This document shows, one piece after another, positions 17,037 to 24,944 of a stretch of 64,000 nucleotides of DNA. Within the stretch, counting starts at the first letter, position 1; the number at the start of each line of letters is the position of its first letter. The position numbers and the translations under genes were made by a program. Below the pieces are notes generated by a model. The model saw only the letters and a list, made by a program, of their open reading frames with translations. It did not search any database and was not told where the DNA came from. Source of the DNA: Paenibacillus sp. FSL R7-0337 (lineage in GTDB: Bacteria > Bacillota > Bacilli > Paenibacillales > Paenibacillaceae); the NCBI RefSeq assembly GCF_037969875.1, contig NZ_CP150218.1, positions 4,960,001 to 5,024,000 on the forward strand, in the 5' to 3' direction.

Positions 17037-18008
17037 TTAATTTGTCAATGAACCGTATCCATAAACTTTATCAAAACCTTTTGATCCTAAATCTTTAGAC
17101 ATATCCTTAAGTCTATTTTTTATAGCCTTGACCGTTGAAGAATTAGATGGATATGACGAAGATGCCAACAAGTTTGCTACGCTCCCTGTAACATGAGGTG
17201 CCGCCATTGAAGTGCCTTCATATATACCATAACCATTGTTAGGTGCTAAGCTTAATATTTCTACCCCTGGAGCACTAAAATCAATTTTTCCAGTTGATGC
17301 CAAATTATAGGCGTGTTCTAAATGGTCAATTGCAGTTACTGAAAAAACCTCTTCGTAAGCTGCGGGATAATCAACTTCGTTTCTGTAGTTATTTCCTGCC
17401 GCTGCAACTAAAATTATTCCTCGGTCGTAGGCATCAGTTACAACTCTCTTTAATTCGTCGTTTCCTTTTTTGATACCTATACTGATATTAATAATATCAA
17501 CTTGGTTTTTGATGCACCATTTAATACCTTCAATAAAATCATCAATTTCACCCTTACCATCTTTATCAAGAACTTTAACTGAGTACAGCTCTGCAGATAA
17601 TGCGATTCCAATTAAGCCTATATCATTGTCGTTTGAAGCAATTACTCCTGCTACTGCAGTTCCATGACTAAACTCATCCGAAGCATCCTGATCGTGAGTG
17701 ATTGTGTTATATTCTTTAACAATTTTCCCCTCAAGATCTTTATGGAATTTGTCTATCCCACTGTCTAATATCGCCACTTTTATTTTTCTGATTACTTGTT
17801 TATTTTCAATTTGTGTTTGGTATTTAACTCCCCAAGGAACTCGCTGCTCAACACTAAAATCAATAGATTCAATATCAGATTCAGAAAGAGGGCTGATTAT
17901 TAAAGAATCAGTGGAATATTTACTCATGAAATAAATCAGTAATGAAATTAAACCAACAAATAAAAAAAAATAGGCATACTTTTTCTTGTTTGAAACATTT
18001 ACCACCAC
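17037..18008 (-). CDS. Membrane-anchored S8 (subtilisin-like) serine protease
   Basis: The 323-residue product has an N-terminal membrane anchor (about 11-28) and a subtilase domain starting near residue 55. The full catalytic set is present: Asp82 in AILDSGID, His115 in SHGTAVAG, oxyanion Asn206 in AAAGNN and Ser267 in GTSMAAPH. Only about 25 residues separate the anchor from the catalytic domain, too short for the usual I9 propeptide, so folding and activation must differ from secreted subtilisins. The domain should face outside. The start is GTG 18008 or the next GTG; the ribosome site is weak. Upstream partner of the putative toxin gene, suggesting a maturation protease. Confidence 0.88.
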   Translation of the reverse strand: MVVNVSNKKKYAYFFLFVGLISLLIYFMSKYSTDSLIISPLSESDIESIDFSVEQRVPWGVKYQTQIENKQVIRKIKVAILDSGIDKFHKDLEGKIVKEYNTITHDQDASDEFSHGTAVAGVIASNDNDIGLIGIALSAELYSVKVLDKDGKGEIDDFIEGIKWCIKNQVDIINISIGIKKGNDELKRVVTDAYDRGIILVAAAGNNYRNEVDYPAAYEEVFSVTAIDHLEHAYNLASTGKIDFSAPGVEILSLAPNNGYGIYEGTSMAAPHVTGSVANLLASSSYPSNSSTVKAIKNRLKDMSKDLGSKGFDKVYGYGSLTN

Positions 18009-18594
18009 CCATTTATAGTATAAATAAGGAAACTTAAAAATATTACAACATTATAGAAAATAATGTAACTAATTATTACGAACTATTTTTATAACCACAA
18101 TTTGTTACTTTATGTCGACAGGTGGAAAATTATTTAGTCTAAATCCTTCACACCCGATTAATATGTACAAGCACTTAAGCATTGAATTGTTTGATAAAAG
18201 CAAGTTTCGGTAGATTCCCATGCTGTGACTTCGCGCTGAACATGCCCTGGTTTTATCCGCTCAGTCGGACGGGAATCTTCCAGAATCTAAATCGGCTGTA
18301 CGTCCATAAGATCAAGATCAGTAGAATTTCAGTATTGCAGGGCAAGCGTAGGTCTTAAGTCAGATTCTTTCGTCCTGCATACAAAATGAGACCATGAACG
18401 GAGTGAACAGATGATTCAGCTATGGCTTGGTGAATTCCAGGGGTAAAGCCAAAATAAACTTGACGCTGGGAAGTGAGGGGGGTACCATATATGTGGGATA
18501 TTACCTTTATCTTGGGAATTTTGTCTGTGGTGAATTTGAAAATTAAACTTAAAATGTAAGGGGGAATATTTTTATTTTATAAGGAGGTTTTTTT
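18009..18594. other. Island intergenic region, mostly unrecognised
   Basis: No complete gene is seen. A more GC-rich piece around 18200-18358 has a codon-like frame that includes MPWFYPLSRTGIFQNLN and ends at a TAA at 18356; it has no ribosome site and I do not recognise it, so it may be a decayed gene fragment. Just before 18595 there is a clear AAGGAGG ribosome site. Divergent promoters for the protease and the small gene on the right should lie here. Confidence 0.4.
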
Positions 18595-18930
18595 ATTTTT
18601 GAATTAATACCCCTGAAATTACCTGAAGGTTGGACAGTTCATATTAATGAATTTTCAGAAGAATTATACGATTCAAACACCTCTTTGGAATCTTTAAAAG
18701 AAAATCTTCTTCTGCTTTCTAATCCTTATAAAAATCGTATAGTTGATGTTGGTTGGTATCCTGCGAGACAGAATAACGGTGAATACTGTTTGATTATTAT
18801 GAAGATGGGTGTTAATGGTATAAATACTATGCTCTATTCATCTGATGAAGATGTAGTCTTTACTTATCGAATTAAAGATATTAATCAACTGGTGGATAAA
18901 ATAAATGAAATATTAAAAAATACACCTTAA
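18595..18930 (+). CDS. Small cytosolic protein, possible immunity protein, with ATT start
   Basis: The frame opens right after a stop at 18580 and an AAGGAGG ribosome site (18581-18587). The codon at the right spacing (seven bases) is ATT at 18595, not ATG/GTG/TTG; the first ATG is far inside at 18685. Read from ATT the product is 111 residues: IFELIPLKLPEGWTVHINEF, then IVDVGWYPARQNNGEYCLII, and a charged helical end. It is acidic with no signal or membrane segment. Small, acidic and beside a toxin-like gene suggests an immunity protein, but no family is established. Either a rare ATT start or a start-codon mutation. Confidence 0.5.
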   Translation: MFELIPLKLPEGWTVHINEFSEELYDSNTSLESLKENLLLLSNPYKNRIVDVGWYPARQNNGEYCLIIMKMGVNGINTMLYSSDEDVVFTYRIKDINQLVDKINEILKNTP

Positions 18931-18939
18931 CAAATATTA

Positions 18940-19004
18940 TTAATAATCTCTCAGGCAAGGTGGAGAGACCTTGAAAGTAGCGCCCTCACCCGGATTGCTG
19001 GATT
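18940..19004 (-). pseudogene. Remnant: 3' end of a histidine kinase gene
   Basis: On the minus strand this encodes SSN, then PGEGATFKVSPPCLRDY and a stop. The intact kinase at 19938-21407 ends SSPPGEGAAFKVSLPCLRN, so about 16 of 20 residues match. The reading frame is closed by a stop upstream. It is the broken end of a diverged orthologue and lies at the right side of the AT-rich island. From here to 19170 nothing else is recognised apart from a possible half of the palindromic repeat near 19062. Confidence 0.75.
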
Positions 19005-19170
19005 TATCCGAATAAGCATTTTCAAGCTAAAAACGAATAATCAAATGTACCAAATACAACAGATCGCCTTTTTGGATAAATTAAAGTGAAATCTATTGTA
19101 GGAAATACAGTTAGTACGCACACTACGGTCGTAGCGTTAACTCAAATAGACGAGCATGTCTTACTCAAAT

Positions 19171-19219
19171 AAAAAGGCTGTCCCAAATAGTCATGTAATG
19201 ACCAGTGGGACAGCCTTTT
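19171..19219 (-). terminator. Terminator for the oxidoreductase gene
   Basis: AAAAGGCTGTCCCA and TGGGACAGCCTTTT form a 14-bp stem with a 20-base loop; A/T-runs on both sides allow bidirectional use. Confidence 0.85.
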
Positions 19220-19235
19220 GGTGAGCAGCCGCAGC

Positions 19236-19802
19236 CTAAGCCTTCAGCAAATCATGATCGACATACCGTGCGCCGTTCAGCTCACTGATGATGTTGACGG
19301 CTACCTTAGCGCCGTCCCCTGCAGTGATAATCGCGTGGACACTCATTCCGGCAACGGTTCCGGCGGCCCAGATCCCGTCGATATTGGTTCTGCCTTCCGG
19401 TGTGGCAGCAATTACCGTCTTAATTCTTGGCTCCGTGCCCTCCTTGGTTGTTACCCCGGCTGCGGCAGCCAGATCCGTCAGAACACCTGTCGCCAGCACG
19501 ACATGCTTAGCTTCATAGGTAGCTCCGCTCTCCGTCCCGATGACGAAGCCCTCACCGCCGGCCTCAAGCGACGTCGCCTGTCCGGCAACCAGCTCGGCCC
19601 CGAACTTCACCGCCTGCTTATGTCCGGTTTCTACCAGCTCAGGTCCGCCGATCTCGCTAATTCCGTAATAATTCTCATACCAGCCTCTGCGGGTCATACC
19701 TTTGTCATTGTCAATCAGCAGTGTTTTTTTGCCGGCCTTGGCAGCGAACAGGGCGGCGCTTGCACCGGCAGGGCCGGCACCGATAATGGCGATTTCGTAC
19801 AT
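19236..19802 (-). CDS. Short FAD-dependent oxidoreductase (thioredoxin reductase-like)
   Basis: The start is ATG 19802, set by AGGAGG upstream, giving 188 residues; a longer frame to 19895 has no support. Residues 1-35 form a Rossmann dinucleotide fold with the GAGPAG motif and an LLIDNDKG strand end. A C-terminal IDGIWAAGTVAGMSVHAIITAGDGAKVA matches the FAD-binding block of the TrxB family. The protein is only about 60 percent of TrxB length and lacks both the CxxC active site and a recognisable NADPH domain, so it is not a classical thioredoxin reductase. The electron donor is unknown. It is 135 bases downstream of the kinase and may be co-transcribed. A broken copy of its 3' end is at 16020-16139. 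Confidence 0.85.
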   Translation of the reverse strand: MYEIAIIGAGPAGASAALFAAKAGKKTLLIDNDKGMTRRGWYENYYGISEIGGPELVETGHKQAVKFGAELVAGQATSLEAGGEGFVIGTESGATYEAKHVVLATGVLTDLAAAAGVTTKEGTEPRIKTVIAATPEGRTNIDGIWAAGTVAGMSVHAIITAGDGAKVAVNIISELNGARYVDHDLLKA

Positions 19803-19937
19803 GAGATAACCTCCTAAAAGTTTTGAAAGCATACACTTAAGTTTTGATAGCATAAACCTCGTTGAATCACATCGCAAAACTCGCTTCGGAAGCATACACT
19901 TCGCAGAACTATTATATCGCTATTTACAGCTCATTGG

Positions 19938-21407
19938 CTAATTCCGCAGACATGGAAGAGAGACCTTGAAGGCAGCCCCCTCACCCGGGGGGCTGGATAC
20001 AGTAACTTCTCCCTGATGAGCTTCGGCAATGGACCTCGTAATCGATAATCCAAGCCCGGAGCCGCCGTATTTGCGTGTGCGGGAGGAATCGCTGCGGTAG
20101 AAGCGGTCGAACACATGCGGGAGATGCTCCGCAGAGATGCCGGAGCCGTTATCCTTCACGGTAAGCTCTGCTAATTCTCCCCCGGCGTGTAGCGATATGT
20201 GGATGATGCCCTTGAGCGCATCGGTATGCTGAACCGCATTGTGGAATAGATTAAGAAGGACCTGTCTGATCTGGTCAGGATCAACCAGGCAACGGATGCC
20301 GCAGGCCAGGTCGAAGACGACCTGCCGCTCTCCGGCCAGCACCCGGAGCTGCGCCTGCATGTCGTCGATCAGCTCGCCCAGCAGTACCTGCTTGACCCGC
20401 AGCCGGGGTGCGCCGTCCATCCGGGCGAGCAGAAGCAGGTCCTCCACCAGCTTGTTGATGCGCTTGGCTTCACCGTGCATGCTGTTCAGCGCGCTGTAGA
20501 GCTGTTCCCGGTTATCGGCAGCTCCGCGCAGAAGGACCTCCAGGAAGCCGTAGATGGATGTCAGCGGCGTTCGCAGTTCATGGGAAGCATCTGCGGCGAA
20601 CCGGCGCATCTGCTCTTTCGCCTCCCGCTCATTCTTGAACGAAATCTCCAGCCGCTCCAGCATGCCGTTGAAGGACTGGGCGAGCTGGTCGATCTCAAGC
20701 TGGCCCTGCTCCTCAGGGAACCGCACATTCAGGTTGCCGGCATCGATAATCTGGGCCGAACGCCCCATGTTGGATAAGGGGACCAGCGTTTTGCGCAGCG
20801 CAGGCAAATACAGCAGCAGCCCGGCCAGCAGAGCCGTTACCGACAATGCGCCGAAGATAAGCAGCTGCTGCAGGATGACATCCTTCAGCGGTCCGGTCTC
20901 CACCGTCATCTGCAGAAGCATCCGGGCAGCTCCGGGCCTGCCCAGATTCATGAAGACCGCCAGATGCTCGCTGCCATCCCCGGCGGGAATCAGCTGGTAA
21001 CTCCCGCCCCTCTTGTCCTGGGGGAGCTTCAACAGCTGGTCATAGGCCTCATTACTCATTCTTGGTGCAGGCGAAGCGGACAGGGTCTCTTCCTTCAAAT
21101 CCATGAAGCTGCCGTCCTGATTATAGATAGCGAGGGTAGTATGGGCGTCGAGCAGCAGGGGGCGCCGGTCTCCCCCTGGCCGTCTGTTACCTGCATTATT
21201 GAAGATTTCAAATGGCACAGAGCGTATCTGGGTCTCCATCGCCTCCGCCCGGTTGCTGTATATGAAATTCCGCATGAGTACATACTGGAGTGTGCCGATC
21301 AGTATAAGCAATCCTGAAAGAATGAGCAGCGAGGCGGCGAGCAGCTGCTTGCGCAGGGAACGCGGAGCATGGAATCTGCCTGTGAATCTACGGGTCCGGG
21401 CAGTCAT
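19938..21407 (-). CDS. Sensor histidine kinase with HAMP domain
   Basis: The 489-residue membrane kinase has a helix at about 23-45, an extracytoplasmic sensor region (about 50-175), a second helix (about 180-202), then HAMP (about 205-258). The dimerisation/phospho-acceptor block AADASHELRTPLTSIYGF carries His276. The ATPase domain has NLFHNAVQHTD, VKDNGSGIS and GGSGLGLSI. Its start overlaps the response regulator stop by four bases (ATGA), so the pair is translationally coupled. It probably senses an envelope signal and phosphorylates the regulator. Layout is similar to Bacillus YkoH-type kinases. A diverged fragment of its 3' end lies at 18940-19004. Confidence 0.95.
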   Translation of the reverse strand: MTARTRRFTGRFHAPRSLRKQLLAASLLILSGLLILIGTLQYVLMRNFIYSNRAEAMETQIRSVPFEIFNNAGNRRPGGDRRPLLLDAHTTLAIYNQDGSFMDLKEETLSASPAPRMSNEAYDQLLKLPQDKRGGSYQLIPAGDGSEHLAVFMNLGRPGAARMLLQMTVETGPLKDVILQQLLIFGALSVTALLAGLLLYLPALRKTLVPLSNMGRSAQIIDAGNLNVRFPEEQGQLEIDQLAQSFNGMLERLEISFKNEREAKEQMRRFAADASHELRTPLTSIYGFLEVLLRGAADNREQLYSALNSMHGEAKRINKLVEDLLLLARMDGAPRLRVKQVLLGELIDDMQAQLRVLAGERQVVFDLACGIRCLVDPDQIRQVLLNLFHNAVQHTDALKGIIHISLHAGGELAELTVKDNGSGISAEHLPHVFDRFYRSDSSRTRKYGGSGLGLSITRSIAEAHQGEVTVSSPPGEGAAFKVSLPCLRN

Positions 21408-22090
21408 ACCAGATCCACCCGGTACCCCGCCCCGCGCAGGGTGCGGATGATCCGGTGCTCCTTGTCGCCGAGCTTCTCCCGGAGGGAGCGGATATAGACC
21501 TCCACGATATTCTCCTCCCCGCCGAAGTCATAGCCCCACACCTTGTCGAGAATCATCGGCTTGCTCAGGACCAGTCCGTGGTTGATCACCAGATACTGCA
21601 GCAGCTCATATTCAGTCGGAGACAGCTCCAGCACCTCCTCCTTATGGCGGATCTCCTTGCGGCGGCCGTCAATCCGGAAGGGGCCGCACCGGACCTCACC
21701 GAGCAGGCCGGGAAACTGGTTGCGCAGCCGGGCCTGAATCCGGGCCAGCAGCTCCTCGAAGCTGAACGGCTTCACCATGTAATCATCTGCGCCAAGAGAC
21801 AGGCCCGCCACGCGGTCGTCCACCTCATCCTTGGCGGTCAGCATGATGATCGCCACCTCCGCTTCCTCGGAACGGAGGCACCGGCAGACCTCGAATCCGT
21901 CCATACCGGGCATCATTACATCAAGGATAACAACATGCGGCTTAAAGTCGGCTGCCGTTGCCAGGGCTTCAGCGCCATCTGCGGCGGTTTGTACCTCAAA
22001 GCCTTCGTTAATTAGGCCCAGCTCCAGAAACTGAAGGATATGAGGCTCATCATCCACCAGGAGTAGCCGGATACCTTGTGTCGCTTTCAT
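21404..22090 (-). CDS. OmpR-family response regulator
   Basis: Start ATG 22090 is chosen because GGAGGA lies eight bases upstream, whereas the earlier ATG at 22105 precedes that site. The 228-residue protein has a receiver domain with the acidic pair LVDDE (residues 12-15), phospho-acceptor Asp57 in VILDVMMPGMDG and Lys in MLTAKDE. A winged-helix DNA-binding domain follows with SPTEYELLQYLVINHG and VEVYIRSLREKLGD. Its own upstream region carries direct repeats (22136-22170) closely matching those before the GT39/GT2 operon, so it likely autoregulates and controls that operon. Confidence 0.95.
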   Translation of the reverse strand: MKATQGIRLLLVDDEPHILQFLELGLINEGFEVQTAADGAEALATAADFKPHVVILDVMMPGMDGFEVCRCLRSEEAEVAIIMLTAKDEVDDRVAGLSLGADDYMVKPFSFEELLARIQARLRNQFPGLLGEVRCGPFRIDGRRKEIRHKEEVLELSPTEYELLQYLVINHGLVLSKPMILDKVWGYDFGGEENIVEVYIRSLREKLGDKEHRIIRTLRGAGYRVDLV

Positions 22091-22135
22091 TGGCATTTCC
22101 TCCATTTTGAGTAAGTGAAGTTAGTGTAGTATGTC

Positions 22136-22170
22136 CATAGTATGAATTCCCCGGTTGAACGTTTGCTGAA
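22136..22170 (-). promoter_or_regulatory. OmpR-type direct repeats upstream of the response regulator
   Basis: Read on the minus strand: TTCAGCAAACG, then TTCAACCGGGG with an 11-bp period, then TTCATACTATG after two extra bases. Seventeen of the first 22 positions match the array at 12589-12610. The rest of the 22171-22546 gap, before glgC, shows no convincing gene. Confidence 0.6.
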
Positions 22171-22546
22171 AATAGGCCTTTGGAGCCACGGATTCGATTC
22201 ATCCCGGCTGATTGCGGTTAATCATAATGGTTAATCTAATTATAGTGACTTATCGCGCCATGAATATGAAATATAGTTATAAATTTAAACAGTTTAGTTC
22301 AGGTAATAAAGGGTTTTTTACGGCGGGCATAGAACACTATTTAGAATATAAGGATACAACATGTCCCGTTCAGCTGTTTTCCTCCCCGTACAACCCGTAT
22401 TCATCCTGTCTAGGCATTTCTTTTGGGTTAAATCTTTTCACAACACTTCTTTTTAGGGTATCTATTTAGGTCTGCACTTCACAGCATCACTCATTCAACC
22501 TAATTTATTACATGTTCCATTACCCATAAGTCAAGGAGGCTCTTCC

Positions 22547-23710
22547 ATGAAGAAAAAAGAGATGGTAGCCATGCTGTTGGCGGGAGGCCAAGGGAAAAGA
22601 TTAAAAAGTCTGACCAAATCGATTGCCAAACCGGCTGTATATTTCGGAGGAACCTACCGCATCATCGACTTCCCTCTAAGTAACTGCTCGAATTCAGGCA
22701 TCGATACCGTGGGTGTGCTGACACAGTATGAACCGCTGGTGCTGCATTCGTATATCGGGGTCGGCAGCGACTGGGACCTGAACCGCAAGGATGGCGGCGT
22801 ATTCGTCTTGCCTCCGCATGAACGGGAGAACGGAAGCAGCTGGTACCGGGGAACGGCAGATGCGATCTACCGCAATCTGAAGTTCGTGGATCAGTTCGAT
22901 CCGGAGCATGTGTTAATTCTGTCGGGAGACCATATTTACAAGATGGATTATCATGCGATGCTGCAATATCACAAATCCAAGAATGCGGACTGCACCATCT
23001 CAGTCATTGACGTTTCACTGGAGGAAGCAAGCCGCTTCGGCATACTGAATACAGAAGATGACCTGAAGATCTATGAGTTCGAAGAGAAGCCAGCCCAGCC
23101 TAAGAGCACACTTGCTTCGATGGGGGTATATATTTTCAAATGGGATGTTCTGCGCAAGCATCTGCTTGAGGACGGGGAGAACGCCGGATCATCCCATGAC
23201 TTCGGTAAGGACATTATTCCGATGATGCTGGGTGAAGGCCAATCGCTGTACGCTTATCCTTTTGAAGGCTATTGGAGAGATGTAGGTACGGTAGACAGTC
23301 TGTGGGAAGCGAATATGGATCTCCTGAGCGATACGCCTCCCCTGAACCTGAATGATACCGGCTGGAGAATCTTCACCCGTAATCCGAATCAGCCCGCACA
23401 ATATGTGGCACCGGGAGCCAAGGTATCGAGCTGCATCATTAATGAAGGCTGCATCGTGCATGGCGAGGTGAAGCACTCTGTCCTCTTTTACGGGGTTGAA
23501 GTGGGCGAAGGCAGTGTCATCACCGACTCTGTCATTATGCCCAAGGTGAAGATCGGCAAGAACGTGAGAATTCACAAAGCGATCATCAGTCAGAACACGG
23601 TCATTGAGGATAATATGGAAATCGGCGCCGACCGGGAGAATGAGAATGAAATTCTGCTGATCGACAAACGAAGCAAGAAGCTCAAATCTGTAGCAGCCAA
23701 AACCATATAA
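22547..23710 (+). CDS. glgC: Glucose-1-phosphate adenylyltransferase, catalytic subunit
   Basis: The 387-residue enzyme makes ADP-glucose from glucose 1-phosphate and ATP, the committed step of bacterial glycogen synthesis. The nucleotide-binding signature MLLAGGQGKRLKSLT is at residues 9-22, with the substrate region KPAVYFGGTYRIIDFPLSNC, the catalytic-site SGDHIYKMDY and EFEEKP. The C-terminal ~100 residues form a left-handed beta-helix of hexapeptides (VIMPKVKIGKNVRIHKAII). AAGGAGG precedes the ATG. It is followed after 23 bases by the non-catalytic GlgD partner, as in Bacillus and Geobacillus. Confidence 0.97.
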   Translation: MKKKEMVAMLLAGGQGKRLKSLTKSIAKPAVYFGGTYRIIDFPLSNCSNSGIDTVGVLTQYEPLVLHSYIGVGSDWDLNRKDGGVFVLPPHERENGSSWYRGTADAIYRNLKFVDQFDPEHVLILSGDHIYKMDYHAMLQYHKSKNADCTISVIDVSLEEASRFGILNTEDDLKIYEFEEKPAQPKSTLASMGVYIFKWDVLRKHLLEDGENAGSSHDFGKDIIPMMLGEGQSLYAYPFEGYWRDVGTVDSLWEANMDLLSDTPPLNLNDTGWRIFTRNPNQPAQYVAPGAKVSSCIINEGCIVHGEVKHSVLFYGVEVGEGSVITDSVIMPKVKIGKNVRIHKAIISQNTVIEDNMEIGADRENENEILLIDKRSKKLKSVAAKTI

Positions 23711-23733
23711 CCACAAGAGGGCGGGGGATTCCG

Positions 23734-24837
23734 ATGAAAGAGCTTATGGGTGTAATTAATCTTGATCATGAATTGGATAATTTAAATGAACTGACCTATT
23801 TCCGCTGCGGAGCAGCGGTCCCCTTCGCCAGCCGTTACCGGCTGATCGACTTCGTCTTGTCGAACATGATGCGTGCGGAGCTGGAGAGCGTAGGGCTGTT
23901 CGTCCGCCGCAAATACCGTTCATTGATGGATCATCTCGGCGACGGCAAATCGTGGGATATGAACCGCAAGCATGGCGGACTGTTCATCCTGCCACCGGAC
24001 TGGAATGACCCTACGGACACCTCCCTGGGCGACCTGCAGCATTATCATAACAATCTGGATTTCTTCAAAAGGGCTTCGGCCAAATACATCGTCTTCTCCG
24101 GCAGCCAGCATATTAACACGGTGGACCTGCAGGACCTCTATCAGTATCACCTGGAACAGGGTGCGGACGTAACGATGGTCTACAAGCAGATTGACGAGCT
24201 TCAGCCCGAGCATGACCCGTGCCTGCGGGTCGAGCTTAATGACGACAATCTAGTGACGAATATTCACCATGAGAAGCATCATCCGAATGTGTATCTGGAC
24301 ATCTTCATTATGGAGAAGAAGATGTTCCTGGAGCAGGTGGAGCATTGCATTGCCCATGGCGAGAGCTATTTCTTCCGCGATGCCATTCAGAAGAACCGCC
24401 ACAAATTCAAAATCTCCGCCTATGAATATAAGGGTTACCATGCCGTTATCAATTCGCTGGAGAGTTACTATAAGAACAGCCTGGAGCTGCTGAAGCAGGA
24501 GAATTACTTCGGTCTGTTCAAAGAGAATCCGGTGCAGACCAAGATTAAATACGAGGCGCCAACCCGTTATCTGGACAGTGCGTCGGTCAGCAACTCGCTG
24601 GTGGCCAATGGCTGTGTAATCGCCGGGTCAGTGGAGAACAGCGTTATTTTCCGGGGCGTACAGATTCGTAAGGGTGCGAGAATTATTAATTCTGTTATTA
24701 TGCAGAAATGCGTCATTGAAGAGAATGCTGTGATTGAGAATGTGATCATGGACAAAGATGTGCATCTCAGCAAAGACCGGATACTCGTTGGAGACAGCAG
24801 GCGTCCATTTGTCATAGCCAAGAGCAGCAAGATATAA
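23734..24837 (+). CDS. glgD: GlgD, regulatory subunit of ADP-glucose pyrophosphorylase
   Basis: The 367-residue protein is homologous to GlgC but lacks the N-terminal GGxGxRL nucleotide-binding motif; it starts ELMGVINLDHELDNLNELT. It keeps CGAAVPFASRYRLIDFVLSN, NRKHGGLFILPP and the C-terminal beta-helix (VIFRGVQIRKGARIINSVIM). Known GlgD proteins pair with GlgC and raise its activity. Good ribosome site (GAGGGCGGGG). Followed by a long stable hairpin before glgP. Confidence 0.95.
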   Translation: MKELMGVINLDHELDNLNELTYFRCGAAVPFASRYRLIDFVLSNMMRAELESVGLFVRRKYRSLMDHLGDGKSWDMNRKHGGLFILPPDWNDPTDTSLGDLQHYHNNLDFFKRASAKYIVFSGSQHINTVDLQDLYQYHLEQGADVTMVYKQIDELQPEHDPCLRVELNDDNLVTNIHHEKHHPNVYLDIFIMEKKMFLEQVEHCIAHGESYFFRDAIQKNRHKFKISAYEYKGYHAVINSLESYYKNSLELLKQENYFGLFKENPVQTKIKYEAPTRYLDSASVSNSLVANGCVIAGSVENSVIFRGVQIRKGARIINSVIMQKCVIEENAVIENVIMDKDVHLSKDRILVGDSRRPFVIAKSSKI

Positions 24838-24840
24838 TAT

Positions 24841-24886
24841 CTGGATCAGGGGAAATGTACCGCTAGGGGCATTTCCCCTGATCCAG
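24841..24886 (+). terminator. Long stable hairpin between glgD and glgP
   Basis: CTGGATCAGGGGAAATG pairs perfectly over 17 bp with CATTTCCCCTGATCCAG across a 12-base loop. No U-tract follows, so it may attenuate or stabilise mRNA rather than fully terminate, lowering glgP relative to glgCD. Confidence 0.65.
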
Positions 24887-24944
24887 TGTTGTAATAGGCA
24901 CTATTATCAACAAATACATGCATCCTGTAAGGAGGAACCTGCTG

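Noticed and set aside
16020..19004. Insertion by a transposon or integrase
   Set aside because: No transposase, integrase, terminal inverted repeat or tRNA target was seen; the edges are gene fragments, which fits homologous recombination better.
22212..22469. 85-codon frame in the response regulator/glgC gap
   Set aside because: No ribosome site and no recognisable features; it lies in a divergent promoter region.
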